A stretch of 64,000 bases of DNA from Actinomycetes bacterium (GCA_023460975.1 JAEWOG010000062.1:1-64000), one strand, 5' to 3'; shown: positions 25,036-33,857, counted from the first letter of the stretch. The notes: generated by a model from the sequence alone, not told the origin. Numbers and translations are program-made.

Positions 25036-25089
25036 GGTTTCGACAGGCTCAACCAGCGAGGGGCCTGGTTTCGACAGGCTCAACCAGCG
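25036..25089. repeat. Two dispersed REP-like repeats between convergent genes
   Basis: Two direct copies of GGTTTCGACAGGCTCAACC plus AGCG lie at 25036-25058 and 25067-25089, separated by 8 bases, with a further partial CCAGCG downstream. They lie between the convergent AbiEi-like and msrA genes. The same element recurs as a cluster at 55.4-55.7 kb. Confidence 0.85.
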
Positions 25090-25113
25090 AAACACCAGCG
25101 AGCGGCCAGCGGG

Positions 25114-25758
25114 CTAGGCGGGGAAGGCGACCCCGGTGTTGGCGTGGCAGCGGTAGCCGAGGGGGTTCTTGGCCAGGTACTGCTGGTGCTCGTCCTCGGC
25201 GTAGAAGTAGGGCGTCTCGGCGGCCGGTCGGATCTCGGTGGTGATCTCGCCGAGGCCGCGGCGGGCGAGCTCGGCCCCGTACGTGCGGGTCAGGTCGCGG
25301 GCCGTCGCGTCCTGTTCGGGCGTGGTCGGATAGAGGGCGGAGCGGTACTGGGTGCCGATGTCGTTGCCCTGCCGCATCCCCTGGGTGGGGTCATGGATCT
25401 CGAAGAAGCGCTTCACCAGGTCCGCGTAGGTGACCACGGACGGGTCGAAGACGACACGCACGGCCTCGGTGTGCCCGGTCGCGCCGGAGCAGACCTCCTC
25501 GTACGTGGGGTTCGGGGTCGAGCCGCCGGCGTAGCCCACCGACGTGGACCACACGCCCGGGACCTGCCAATAGATCTCCTCGGCTCCCCAGAAGCAGCCC
25601 AGCCCGAGCAGCGCCGCCTCCATACCCTCGGGGACCTCGTCGGTCACCACGGGCGTACGCAGCACGACGTGGGTGCCCAACGACCACGGTCGTTGCGGGC
25701 GTCCGGGCAGGGCCTGGTCAGGGGTGGGGAGTGCGGTCTTGAGGCGGCCGAACAGCAC
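25114..25758 (-). CDS. msrA: Peptide methionine (S)-S-oxide reductase
   Basis: MsrA reduces methionine-S-sulfoxide in proteins. The 214 residues carry the catalytic motif GCFWG with Cys55, the family signatures TSVGYAGG, GHTEAVRVVFDP and IGTQYRSALYP, and a C-terminal GYRCHANTG with probable resolving Cys204. The N-terminal stretch KTALPTPDQALPGR is usual in actinobacterial MsrA and supports GTG at 25758, preceded by CGGAG; upstream in-frame ATG codons would add unconserved residues. It is divergent from metB, leaving about 175 bases between the starts. Confidence 0.94.
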   Translation of the reverse strand: MLFGRLKTALPTPDQALPGRPQRPWSLGTHVVLRTPVVTDEVPEGMEAALLGLGCFWGAEEIYWQVPGVWSTSVGYAGGSTPNPTYEEVCSGATGHTEAVRVVFDPSVVTYADLVKRFFEIHDPTQGMRQGNDIGTQYRSALYPTTPEQDATARDLTRTYGAELARRGLGEITTEIRPAAETPYFYAEDEHQQYLAKNPLGYRCHANTGVAFPA

Positions 25759-25922
25759 GGCGGGCTCCGTTCTATGCCTGGGCAGTCGGGACATGGGCCT
25801 GAGGCCTTCGAGTCTGACAGGTCCAACCACGCGAATCGCCGCCTTCTTCCCACGCCCGTCAGCGGCAGCGTCGCGGCCCCACTGAGGCGCCGCCGAGGTA
25901 CGCCGCGGCGGGCTGCTCGGGC

Positions 25923-25928
25923 TACGGT
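25923..25928 (+). promoter_or_regulatory. Leaderless -10 element of metB
   Basis: TACGGT followed by 6 bases and the GTG at 25935. Confidence 0.5.
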
Positions 25929-25934
25929 GATCCC

Positions 25935-27098
25935 GTGACCCAGGAACACCGCAGCAAGGGTGGGTTCGAGACCCGCGCGATCCACGCAGGCTACGAGCCG
26001 GATGAGATGACGGGCGCGGTCAATCCGCCGATCTATGCCTCGTCGACGTTCAAGCAGGACGGCGTCGGCGGCCTGCGCGGCGGCTACGAGTACAGCCGTT
26101 CGGGCAACCCGACCCGGACGGCGTTGGAAGGCGCCATGGCGGCCGTGGAGGACGGGGAGCGTGGCTTCGCGTTCGCGTCCGGTCTGGCGGCCGAGGACAC
26201 GATCCTGCGCGCCCTGACGAACCCCGGCGGCCACGTGGTCATCCCCGATGACGCGTACGGCGGCACCCACCGCCTCTTCGACAAGGTGGCGCGCGCGTGG
26301 GGCCTCGACCACACGCCCGCCTCGGTGACCGACCCCGAGGCGGTTGCTGCGGCGATCCAGCGGGGGCGTACGAAGCTGGTCTGGGTCGAGACCCCGACGA
26401 ACCCGATGCTGGCCATCGGGGACATCGAGGCCCTCGCGGCCGTCGCCCACGACGCCGGCGCCCTGCTGGTCGTCGACAACACGTTCGCGTCTCCCTACCT
26501 CCAGCAGCCGCTCACCCTCGGCGCCGATGTCGTGGTCCACTCCACCACCAAGTACGTGGGTGGCCACTCCGACGTCGTCGGCGGTGCCGTGGTCGTCCGC
26601 GACCTCGAACTGGCCGAGGCGATCGGCTACCACCAGAACGCGATGGGCGCCGTCGCCGGACCGTTCGACGCCTACCTGACCCACCGCGGCCTCAAGACGC
26701 TGGCCGTACGCATGGACCGGCACTGCGACAACGCCGAGCAGGTCGTTGACTTCCTCGAGGGGCACCCGTTGGTGTCCGAGGTGATCTATCCGGGGCTGGA
26801 CTCGCACCCGGGCCACGAGGTGGCCGCGCGGCAGATGCGCCGCTTTGGCGGGATCGTGAGCTTCCGGTTGGCCCAGGGCGAGGAGAAGGCCCTCGACGTG
26901 TGTGCCCGGGCGCAGGTCTTCACGCTCGGCGAGTCGCTCGGAGGCGTCGAGTCGCTCATCGAGCACCCCGGCCGGATGACGCACGCCAGCGTCGCGGGCA
27001 CCGACCTCGAAGTGCCCTCCGACCTGATCCGACTCAGCGTGGGCATCGAGACGGCCGAGGACCTGGTGGCCGACCTCGAGCAGGCGCTCGGCGCCTGA
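25935..27098 (+). CDS. metB: Cystathionine gamma-synthase (trans-sulfuration PLP enzyme)
   Basis: The 387 residues match the Cys/Met metabolism PLP family: YEYSRSGNPTRTALE near 51, VVDNTFASPYLQQPL around 179, and the Schiff-base Lys206 in VVHSTTKYVGGHSDVVGG. The enzyme joins an O-acylhomoserine to cysteine to make cystathionine; gamma-lyase activity cannot be excluded from sequence alone. It starts at GTG 25935 behind TACGGT with 6 bases between. DUF202 follows after one base, and the metB-greA-mca order nearby matches mycobacteria. Confidence 0.92.
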   Translation: MTQEHRSKGGFETRAIHAGYEPDEMTGAVNPPIYASSTFKQDGVGGLRGGYEYSRSGNPTRTALEGAMAAVEDGERGFAFASGLAAEDTILRALTNPGGHVVIPDDAYGGTHRLFDKVARAWGLDHTPASVTDPEAVAAAIQRGRTKLVWVETPTNPMLAIGDIEALAAVAHDAGALLVVDNTFASPYLQQPLTLGADVVVHSTTKYVGGHSDVVGGAVVVRDLELAEAIGYHQNAMGAVAGPFDAYLTHRGLKTLAVRMDRHCDNAEQVVDFLEGHPLVSEVIYPGLDSHPGHEVAARQMRRFGGIVSFRLAQGEEKALDVCARAQVFTLGESLGGVESLIEHPGRMTHASVAGTDLEVPSDLIRLSVGIETAEDLVADLEQALGA

Positions 27099-27099
27099 C

Positions 27100-27423
27100 A
27101 TGGCCGACGTGGCCTCTCCCGACGTCCGGTTCCTGCTCGCCAACGAGCGCACGTTCCTGGCGTGGCAGCGGACGTCGGTGGGTCTGGTGGCCGCTGCCCT
27201 GGCGGTGCTGCACCTGTTCGACCCGACGCCTCTGCTGGGGATCCTGGGCTTCGTCCTGCTGGGATCCGCGGCGATGGCCTCCGGCGGTGGCTGGTGGCAC
27301 TACCGGCGTACGGACCGCGCGATCCGGGCGGGCGAGGAGATGCCGGGCAACGTCCTGGTGCACGCCTTCTCCGCGCTGATCCTCGTCACGGTCGCCGTGG
27401 TGATCGCGTCGGTGGTGTGGTGA
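27100..27423 (+). CDS. DUF202 (YidH-like) small membrane protein
   Basis: The 107 residues contain the DUF202 signature FLLANERTFLAWQRTSVGLV followed by three hydrophobic helices. Function is unknown. The gene starts one base after metB ends, and its TGA overlaps the GTG of the next gene, so the three are likely one transcript. Confidence 0.88.
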   Translation: MADVASPDVRFLLANERTFLAWQRTSVGLVAAALAVLHLFDPTPLLGILGFVLLGSAAMASGGGWWHYRRTDRAIRAGEEMPGNVLVHAFSALILVTVAVVIASVVW

Positions 27424-28820
27424 CGTCCTCGGAGCACTCCGGCCCTGAGACCGCCGATGTCGTGGTCTGTGTGGACTTCGGGTCGACCTTCACCAAGGCG
27501 GTCGCGGTGGAGCTCCCCTCGGGGCGCGTGCTGGCTGCAGCCAACCATCCGACCACCATCGCCACGGATGTGCTGGACGGGTACGACGCCTGCCTGGCCG
27601 CGATGGCCGCCAGCGACCCGCGCGTGAGGGGCGCCGAGGTGCTGGCCTGCTCCAGCGCGGGCGGAGGGCTCCGGATCGCCGTGGTCGGCAACGAAGAGCT
27701 CGTGACCGCCGAGGCGGGGCGCAGGGTCGCGCTGTCCAGCGGCGGCAAGGTCGTGGGTGTGTTCAGCGGCGGTCTGAGTCGCCAGTCGTTCGCTGAGTTG
27801 TGCGCGTGCGCGCCTGACGTGGTCCTGCTCGTCGGCGGGACCGACGGCGGCAACGCCGAGGTGCTGGAAGCGGACGCCGACTTCCTCGCGGCGCAGCGGT
27901 GGGCCGGCCCCGTGGTGGTCGCCGGCAACGTCGAGTCGCAGTCGTACGTCCGCAGTGCCCTCGAGGGCTCCGGAACCCCCTGCGTGCTCGCCGACAACGT
28001 GGTGCCCCGGATCGGCGTCCTCGCACCCGACGGCGCCCGTCGGGCGATCCGCGAGATGTTCCTGACGCACGTCATCGGGGGCAAGCACCTGAGCAGCCGT
28101 GCCGACTTCGCGCAGATGGTGGCCGGCGCGACCCCCGACATCGTGCTCACCGGCGTCGAGCTGCTGGCCCGCGGGCTCGACGCGGCTCACCGCGGAGCGG
28201 GGGATGTCGTCGTCGTGGACGTGGGCGGCGCGACCACGGACGTCCACAGCGTGGTGGAGCTCGACCCGGAGGACGCGGGGCTCTCGCGCGAGGTCGTGGC
28301 GACGACGCCGCTCACCCGTACGGTCGAGGGAGACCTCGGGATGCGCTTCTCGGCCGTGTCCACGATCGAGGCCGTGGGGCGCGAGGACCTGCGCGAGGCG
28401 GCCCAGCGTCGTGGTGAGGACCCGGGATATCTGCCCGAATCGGTCGCTGAGCGTGAGATCGACGAACAGATCGCGGCGGCAGCGGTGCTCACGGCCCTGC
28501 AGCGGCACGCCGGCCGCAGCAAGGTGGTCCTGAGTCCCGAGGGACGCGTCGTCGAGCGCACGGGCAAGGACCTGCGCGAGGTGGACCTGCTCGTCGGGTC
28601 CGGGGGCGTCCTGCGGGCCGCGGCGGACGAGTCCGTGGCAGTACGAACGGTGCTCTCCGGTGCCATCGGTGAGCACCCCGGCGGCTGGCAGTTGCCCCGC
28701 GCCCCGCGGGTCGTGGTCGACACCGGGTACGTGCTTGCTGCGGCTGGACTGCTCGCGCAGCGCCACCCACTCGCGGCGCACCGGCTGGTCGCGACCCTGA
28801 ATGTCGGTGCGGAACAGTAA
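27420..28820 (+). CDS. MutL/GlmL-like ATPase (glutamate mutase L family)
   Basis: The 466 residues resemble the MutL (GlmL) family named for glutamate mutase operons. The acetate/sugar-kinase-like ATP-binding pattern is visible: CVDFGSTFTKAVAVE at the N-terminus, LACSSAGGGLRIAV, LLVGGTDGGN, VVVDVGGATTDVHSVVE in the centre and LLVGSGGVLR near the end. Family members may reactivate or assist B12-dependent mutases. No glutamate mutase S or E subunit is adjacent; the neighbours are DUF202 and AI-2E-type membrane proteins, so the partner is unknown. GTG at 27420 overlaps the DUF202 stop. Confidence 0.85.
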   Translation: MTSSEHSGPETADVVVCVDFGSTFTKAVAVELPSGRVLAAANHPTTIATDVLDGYDACLAAMAASDPRVRGAEVLACSSAGGGLRIAVVGNEELVTAEAGRRVALSSGGKVVGVFSGGLSRQSFAELCACAPDVVLLVGGTDGGNAEVLEADADFLAAQRWAGPVVVAGNVESQSYVRSALEGSGTPCVLADNVVPRIGVLAPDGARRAIREMFLTHVIGGKHLSSRADFAQMVAGATPDIVLTGVELLARGLDAAHRGAGDVVVVDVGGATTDVHSVVELDPEDAGLSREVVATTPLTRTVEGDLGMRFSAVSTIEAVGREDLREAAQRRGEDPGYLPESVAEREIDEQIAAAAVLTALQRHAGRSKVVLSPEGRVVERTGKDLREVDLLVGSGGVLRAAADESVAVRTVLSGAIGEHPGGWQLPRAPRVVVDTGYVLAAAGLLAQRHPLAAHRLVATLNVGAEQ

Positions 28821-28823
28821 TCT
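28818..28823 (+). promoter_or_regulatory. Leaderless -10 element overlapping the mutL-like stop codon
   Basis: TAATCT begins with the TAA stop of the preceding gene and is followed by 7 bases and GTG at 28831. Confidence 0.5.
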
Positions 28824-28830
28824 CGCAAGG

Positions 28831-30270
28831 GTGAAGGTGGGCGCAGGAGACGAGCCGGGCACCTCGAGCCCGGACCCAGAGGACGAGCCGGGGTCAGGGG
28901 ATCAGGGATCCGGCGGCCTCGACGACGACGCGGGGCGCGCGGCCGGAGGGGATCCGGCCGCCGACGACGCGGCGGGGGATGCCTCCGACGAGACGCGGCG
29001 GCGCCTGTTCCTGCCCCTGAGTCGTCGCGATGACGACGAGGAGCGCCTGGCAGACCGGCTGACGCAACAGTTCGCCCAGCAGTGGGCCGCCGTACGAGCC
29101 GAGCGCCGCGCGGAGCCTCCGGTCATCGTGGGTGGGCCCTCCAACTTCTCGCGTGCCCAGGTGCCGTGGGGGCTCGATCTCGCCGCGGCGTGGTCGTGGC
29201 GGTTGATCGTGATCAGCGCCGCCACGCTCGCGGTGCTGTGGGTGATGCGCTACTTCGCGGTCATCACCGTGCCCCTGGCGATCGCGCTGCTGCTCAGCGC
29301 GCTCGCCGCCCCCGGACTGGCGTGGCTGCGCAGGCGCGGGGTTCCTCGCGGGATCAGTGCGCTGGTGGTCCTGGTGGTGGGCATCGGCGCGGTGGCCACC
29401 CTGCTCTACTTCGTCGGCCAGCAGGTCGCCAACGGCGCTGCGGACCTGGCGGACCAGGTGGTCGTCGGCCTCGGCGAGATCAGGACGTGGATCCGCGAGG
29501 GGCCGCTCGGGGTGAGCGACTCCCAGTTGGACCGTTTCATCCGCGAAGCGCAGCACACGATCTCCTCCAGCGCGGAGCCTGCGGGTGTCATCAGCTCGGT
29601 GAGCGAGGTCGGGGCCGTGCTGACCAACGTGCTCGCGGGCTTCTTCATCGTCCTGTTCTCGACGTACTTCTTCATGGCCGACGGCGACCGGATCTGGTCG
29701 TGGCTGGTCCGCATCGCGCCCCGCGCTGGCCGCGAGCGGATCGACTCCTCCGGTCGGGTGGCGTGGACGTCGTTGACCCAGTTCGTCCGGGCGACGGTGA
29801 TCGTGGCGCTCGTGGATGCGCTCGGGATTGCGCTGGTCGCAGCCGGGCTGGGCGTGCCCTTCGTGGCGGCCATCGGGGTCCTGGTCTTCCTGGGAGCGTT
29901 CGTGCCGATGATCGGGGCGACCGTGGCCGGCAGCGTCGCGGTGCTGGTGGCGCTCGTGGACGGGGGACCGTTCACGGCCCTGCTCATGCTCGCGGGCGTC
30001 ATCGCCGTGCAGCAGATCGAGGGGCACGTGCTCCAGCCGTTCCTCATGGGCCGCTTCGTGTCCCTCCACCCGCTCGGCGTGATCGTCGCGATCGCGGCCG
30101 GGGTCCTGGTGGCGGGCATCGCCGGGGCGCTCATCGCCGTTCCCCTCGCGGCGGCCGCCAACGCCGTCGTCCTGCACCTGGCGTCCTGGCCGTTCGAGGT
30201 GCCCGTCCAGCCTGCGCCAGACCCCGGACCTGAGCCGGGCGGAGGAGCTCTCGGAGAATCGGATGCCTGA
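28831..30270 (+). CDS. AI-2E family (PerM/YdiK-like) membrane protein
   Basis: The 479 residues have an acidic Ser/Asp/Gly-rich cytosolic N-terminus of about 60 residues and then seven to eight helices typical of the AI-2E exporter-like family, with VLVFLGAFVPMIGATVAG, QIEGHVLQPFLMGRFVSLHP and PLGVIVAIAAGVLVAGIAGALIAVP. These proteins are proposed transporters with varied substrates. GTG at 28831 is chosen because TAATCT lies 7 bases upstream; an ATG at 28801 would overlap the previous gene by 20 bases. The end overlaps ilvA by 8 bases. Confidence 0.85.
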   Translation: MKVGAGDEPGTSSPDPEDEPGSGDQGSGGLDDDAGRAAGGDPAADDAAGDASDETRRRLFLPLSRRDDDEERLADRLTQQFAQQWAAVRAERRAEPPVIVGGPSNFSRAQVPWGLDLAAAWSWRLIVISAATLAVLWVMRYFAVITVPLAIALLLSALAAPGLAWLRRRGVPRGISALVVLVVGIGAVATLLYFVGQQVANGAADLADQVVVGLGEIRTWIREGPLGVSDSQLDRFIREAQHTISSSAEPAGVISSVSEVGAVLTNVLAGFFIVLFSTYFFMADGDRIWSWLVRIAPRAGRERIDSSGRVAWTSLTQFVRATVIVALVDALGIALVAAGLGVPFVAAIGVLVFLGAFVPMIGATVAGSVAVLVALVDGGPFTALLMLAGVIAVQQIEGHVLQPFLMGRFVSLHPLGVIVAIAAGVLVAGIAGALIAVPLAAAANAVVLHLASWPFEVPVQPAPDPGPEPGGGALGESDA

Positions 30271-31492
30271 CATCGCACACGACCCCACCTCCCACGTCAC
30301 GCTCGACGACGTGCTCGCGGCCAGGGAGCTGGTCGACTCGATCGCGGTCCGCACCCCGATGGAGGCGTCGCGCTGGCTGTCGGCCCTGGCGGGCGGCCCG
30401 GTGAACCTCAAGTGCGAAAACCTCCAGCGCACCGGCTCGTTCAAGATCCGGGGGGCCTTCGTACGCATCTCGCGCCTCTCCGCAGCCGAGCGCGCCGCGG
30501 GCGTGGTGGCCGCCTCGGCCGGCAACCACGCCCAGGGCGTGGCGCTCGCTGCCACGACGCTGGGCATCCCCTCGACGGTGTTCATGCCGGAGGGGGCGCC
30601 GATCCCCAAGGAGAAGGCGACGCGCGGATACGGCGCCGACGTCCAGTTCTCGGGGCGCTACCTCGAGGACGCGCTGGCGGCCGCGCGGGAGTTCGCGGAG
30701 CGCACCGGGGCGACACTCATCCATCCCTTCGACCACGCCGACATCGTGGCGGGTCAGGGGACGCTGGGACTGGAGGTCCTCGAGCAGGACCCCGAGGTCA
30801 AGACCGTGCTCGTCCCCACGGGCGGCGGCGGGTTGCTGGCGGGCGTCGCGCTCGCCATCAAGGCGATGCGCCCCGACGTCCGGGTCGTGGGCGTGCAGGC
30901 CGAGGGGGCAGCCGCGTACCCGGCCTCGCTCGCGGCGGGCCGGCCCCTGGCGCTGCCTGCGATGGACACGATGGCCGACGGCATCGCGGTGGGCCTGCCG
31001 GGGCAGATCCCGTTCGCGGCCGTGGCCGAGCACTGCGACGACGTGCTCACCGTCTCCGAGGACTCGCTCTCGCGCGCGCTGCTGGCCCTGCTGGAGCGGG
31101 CCAAGATGCTCGTCGAGCCCGCCGGGGCGGCGGCGGTGGCAGCGATGCTCGACGATCCGACGGCGTTCGAGACCCCGGCCGTCTGCGTCCTCAGCGGCGG
31201 CAACATCGACCCCCTGCTGCTGGGCAAGGTGATTCGGCACGGTCTCGCGGCGGCCGGCAGGTACCTCTACCTCCGCGTCCTGATCCCCGACACCCCCGGC
31301 GGCCTGGCCGGACTGCTGGCGCAGGTCAGTGCCGGTGGCGCCAACGTCCTGGAGGTCGCGCACGAGCGCATCTCCTCGGCCCTGCACATCGGTGAGGTCG
31401 AGGTGCGCCTCCAGCTCGAGACCCGCGGCCCCGCGCACGCCGAGGACGTCACCTCACGGCTGCGCGCCTCGGGGTACGCCGTCCACGAGTGA
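30263..31492 (+). CDS. ilvA: Threonine ammonia-lyase
   Basis: The PLP enzyme deaminates threonine to 2-oxobutyrate for isoleucine synthesis. The 409 residues have the Schiff-base Lys61 in RTGSFKIRGA, the phosphate-binding VPTGGGGLLAGVA loop, ASAGNHAQGVA, and a C-terminal ACT-like domain from about 335 (YLYLRVLIPDTPGGLAGLL) that may bind an effector. The single short ACT domain is the form found in many actinobacteria and in catabolic enzymes, so strict biosynthetic assignment is moderate. The ATG overlaps the previous stop. Confidence 0.92.
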   Translation: MPDIAHDPTSHVTLDDVLAARELVDSIAVRTPMEASRWLSALAGGPVNLKCENLQRTGSFKIRGAFVRISRLSAAERAAGVVAASAGNHAQGVALAATTLGIPSTVFMPEGAPIPKEKATRGYGADVQFSGRYLEDALAAAREFAERTGATLIHPFDHADIVAGQGTLGLEVLEQDPEVKTVLVPTGGGGLLAGVALAIKAMRPDVRVVGVQAEGAAAYPASLAAGRPLALPAMDTMADGIAVGLPGQIPFAAVAEHCDDVLTVSEDSLSRALLALLERAKMLVEPAGAAAVAAMLDDPTAFETPAVCVLSGGNIDPLLLGKVIRHGLAAAGRYLYLRVLIPDTPGGLAGLLAQVSAGGANVLEVAHERISSALHIGEVEVRLQLETRGPAHAEDVTSRLRASGYAVHE

Positions 31493-31510
31493 GCCTCGAC
31501 CCGCACATGA

Positions 31511-31544
31511 CGAGAGGCCCCCGCCAACCGGCGGGGGCCTCTCG
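31511..31544. terminator. Bidirectional hairpin terminator between ilvA and greA
   Basis: A perfect 15-bp stem (31511-31525 with 31530-31544) closes AACC. It lies between convergent genes and can end both transcripts. Confidence 0.8.
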
Positions 31545-31556
31545 CGTGCGCGGTGC

Positions 31557-32051
31557 TCAGCCCTTGTAGGGGACCGCGTCGATGATCGTGACCTTGATCT
31601 GCTTGCCGTTGGGGGCGGAGTACGTCACCGAGTCGCCCTTGGACTTGCCATTGATGGCGGCGCCCATGGCGGACTGGGGGGAGTAGACCGTCAGCTTGTC
31701 GCCCTCGGAGAGGTTCTCGCGGGCGCCGAGCAGGAACTTGTCGGTGTCGTCGTCGCCGTCGAAGGCGATGGTGACGACCATGCCGGGCTCGACCACACCG
31801 TCGTTGGGCGGGGTCTCGCCCACCTCGGCGCGGCGCAGCATCTCCTCCAGCTGGCGGATGCGGGCCTCCTGCTTGCCCTGCTCGTCGCGCGCAGCGTGGT
31901 AGCCGCTGTTCTCCTTCAGGTCGCCCTCGTCGCGGGCAGCGGCGATGCGGTCGATGATCTCCTGGCGCTTGGGACCCTTGAGGTCTTCCAGCTCGGCCTG
32001 AAGCTTCTCGTAGGCCTCCTGGGTCAGCCAGACGGTGCCCTGGTCGGTCAT
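31557..32051 (-). CDS. greA: Transcription elongation factor GreA
   Basis: GreA stimulates cleavage of backtracked RNA by RNA polymerase. The 164 residues show the N-terminal coiled coil (LTQEAYEKLQAELEDLKG, AAARDEGDLKENSGYHAARD with the acidic tip) and the C-terminal FKBP-like domain ending in SVTYSAPNGKQIKVTI. ATG at 32051 follows AGGAG. The upstream 219 bases to the next gene contain no recognised element. The position beside DUF4307 and mca matches mycobacteria. Confidence 0.96.
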   Translation of the reverse strand: MTDQGTVWLTQEAYEKLQAELEDLKGPKRQEIIDRIAAARDEGDLKENSGYHAARDEQGKQEARIRQLEEMLRRAEVGETPPNDGVVEPGMVVTIAFDGDDDTDKFLLGARENLSEGDKLTVYSPQSAMGAAINGKSKGDSVTYSAPNGKQIKVTIIDAVPYKG

Positions 32052-32270
32052 GTGCCACTCCTGAGATGTTCGGATGGTGTCTGTGGTCGGGGTGTGCCTG
32101 AGCGCATCCGACCGTGGTGGTTGGGGTGAGGTTCCCGTCCGGTCAGAGAGCGCGGTCACCAAGACGTGGGCCAGCGACGCCGGACGGGCAGTCCTGCCAG
32201 CGTAGCAACGTCTGCGCTGCTGCGCAGGTCCGCAGCGAGGCCGGAGTGTGCGTCGGTGCTGCGCGCGGCC

Positions 32271-32654
32271 TCAGTCGGCGGCGGTGCAGCCCAGCATCTC
32301 GATGCTGCTGGCCTCGCGCTCGGTGCGTACGGTCACGGTGTTGCGGCCGTGCTCCGGCGAGAAGGCCAGATCGCCCACGGTCTGCTTGTCCTCGGCCAGC
32401 GCACGCAGCCGGCAGGTGGCCTCGGCGCCCTCGTCCAGGCGTACGTCCACGGTCACGCTGACGTGGTGGGCGTCGAGGACGTCGTACGTCGAGAGGTCGG
32501 CGTCGACGGTGGGGGAGCCGTGCACGACCATGGCCCACACCACCCAGCCGCCGAAACCGACGACCACGGCGGCCACCAGACCCAGCAGCAGCGGGCGCCA
32601 CTTCGACGGCGCGCGGCCGTAGCGGTCGACGAGGTCCACACTGCTCTCAGTCAC
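32271..32654 (-). CDS. DUF4307 family membrane protein
   Basis: The 127-residue protein has a short cytosolic DRYGR segment, one membrane anchor (PLLLGLVAAVVVGFGGWVVWAMVV) and an extracytoplasmic beta domain with DVLDAHHVSVTVDVRLDEG and ATCRLRALAEDKQTVGD. This matches a conserved actinobacterial family encoded next to greA and mca. Function is unknown. Start GTG at 32654 is chosen because TAGGCT lies 7 bases upstream and the two upstream GTG/ATG codons would remove that context. Confidence 0.88.
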   Translation of the reverse strand: MTESSVDLVDRYGRAPSKWRPLLLGLVAAVVVGFGGWVVWAMVVHGSPTVDADLSTYDVLDAHHVSVTVDVRLDEGAEATCRLRALAEDKQTVGDLAFSPEHGRNTVTVRTEREASSIEMLGCTAAD

Positions 32655-32661
32655 GGTCACC

Positions 32662-32667
32662 AGCCTA
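32662..32667 (-). promoter_or_regulatory. Leaderless -10 element of the DUF4307 gene
   Basis: TAGGCT on the minus strand, 7 bases from GTG; it faces the mca promoter 20 bases away. Confidence 0.5.
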
Positions 32668-32686
32668 GGTGAGGGCCCCACCTCAC

Positions 32687-32692
32687 TAGACT
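32687..32692 (+). promoter_or_regulatory. Leaderless -10 element of mca
   Basis: TAGACT followed by 6 bases and the ATG at 32699. Confidence 0.5.
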
Positions 32693-32698
32693 TCGACC

Positions 32699-33604
32699 AT
32701 GCCTCCCGCCACCGAGCAGTCGCCGCCCGCCGGCGCCCTGCGGCTCATGCACGTGCACGCTCACCCGGACGACGAATCGAGCAAGGGGGCGGCCTCCACG
32801 GCGAAGTACGTCGCCGAGGGGGTGGACGTCCACGTCGTCACCTGCACCGGCGGCGAGCGGGGCTCGATCCTCAACCCCAACATGGACCGCCCTGACATCC
32901 TCGCCCGCATCACGCAGGTGCGCCGCCGCGAGATGGAGTCGGCGCGCGACATCCTGGGGGTGTCCCAGGACTGGTTGGGGTTCGTCGACTCGGGGTGGCC
33001 CGAGGGGGACCCGCTGCCGCCGTTGCCCGAGGGATGCTTCGCGCTCGAGCCGCTCGAGGTGGCGGCTGAGCGTCTGGTGGCCCTGATCCGTGCCTTCAAG
33101 CCGCACGTGGTGACCACCTACGACGAGCGCGGCGGCTACCCGCACCCCGACCACATCATGTGCCACAAGGTCAGCGTGGAAGCCTTCCACGCGGCCGGTG
33201 ACCCGGAGCGATTCCCCGACGCGGGCGAGCCGTGGCAGCCGCTGAAGCTCTACTACCACCACGGCTGGAGCTGGGCGAAGACCAATGCCCTGCACGAGGC
33301 GATGCTGGCCCACGGCCTCGAATCACCGTACGAGGAGCGTCTGGCCAACTGGACCCGCGAGCCGGACTGGGACAACCGCATCACGACGCGCGTGCCGTGC
33401 GGCGACTACTTCGGCGTACGAGACCAGGCCCTCCTGGCCCACGCCACGCAGATCGACCCGGACGGCTTCTGGTTCGCCATTCCCCGCGAGATCCAGCAGG
33501 AGGTGTGGCCGACGGAGGACTACGAACTCGTGGTCAGCCACGTCGACTCACCGCTGCCCGAGGACGACCTCTTCGCCGGCATTGCAGAGGGCCTGAGAGA
33601 CTGA
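32699..33604 (+). CDS. mca: Mycothiol S-conjugate amidase
   Basis: Mca cleaves mycothiol adducts of electrophiles to release mercapturic acids for export. The 301 residues contain the LmbE/PIG-L metal motif HAHPDDES with His22 and Asp25, and HPDH with His152, as Zn ligands. Mca-type features include HVVTCTGGERGSILNP, RRREMESARDILGVSQDWLGFVDSG and YYHHGWSW. The presence of Mca implies a mycothiol-producing actinobacterium and ties to ino1, which supplies inositol. It is followed closely by a small membrane protein gene. Confidence 0.94.
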   Translation: MPPATEQSPPAGALRLMHVHAHPDDESSKGAASTAKYVAEGVDVHVVTCTGGERGSILNPNMDRPDILARITQVRRREMESARDILGVSQDWLGFVDSGWPEGDPLPPLPEGCFALEPLEVAAERLVALIRAFKPHVVTTYDERGGYPHPDHIMCHKVSVEAFHAAGDPERFPDAGEPWQPLKLYYHHGWSWAKTNALHEAMLAHGLESPYEERLANWTREPDWDNRITTRVPCGDYFGVRDQALLAHATQIDPDGFWFAIPREIQQEVWPTEDYELVVSHVDSPLPEDDLFAGIAEGLRD

Positions 33605-33608
33605 TCGC

Positions 33609-33857
33609 ATGTTCGGTTCCGCGTACCTGCTCGCCATCGACCTCTCCACTGCCCTCGTGGCTGCGGAGGAGGCCCCGAAGAACGTCAAGGCCGGCTGGAC
33701 CGCGCTCATCATCGTGCTCGCCATGGGCGCGGCGGTGGTGGTGATCGGCATCAGCCTCACCCGCCAGCTCAAGCGCGCGCAGAAGGCCAAGGAGGCCGGC
33801 GTGTACGGAGACCCCGTCTCCGGATCGGCCGCAGAGCCCGAGCAGTCCGACGACTGA
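33609..33857 (+). CDS. Small membrane protein of the mca locus
   Basis: The 82-residue protein has one clear membrane helix (TALIIVLAMGAAVVVIGISL) followed by a basic segment (RQLKRAQKAKEAG) and an acidic tail. A similar-sized gene follows mca in mycobacteria (Rv1083). It starts four bases after mca ends. Role unknown; the N-terminal hydrophobic part could be a second helix or a signal anchor. Confidence 0.75.
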   Translation: MFGSAYLLAIDLSTALVAAEEAPKNVKAGWTALIIVLAMGAAVVVIGISLTRQLKRAQKAKEAGVYGDPVSGSAAEPEQSDD

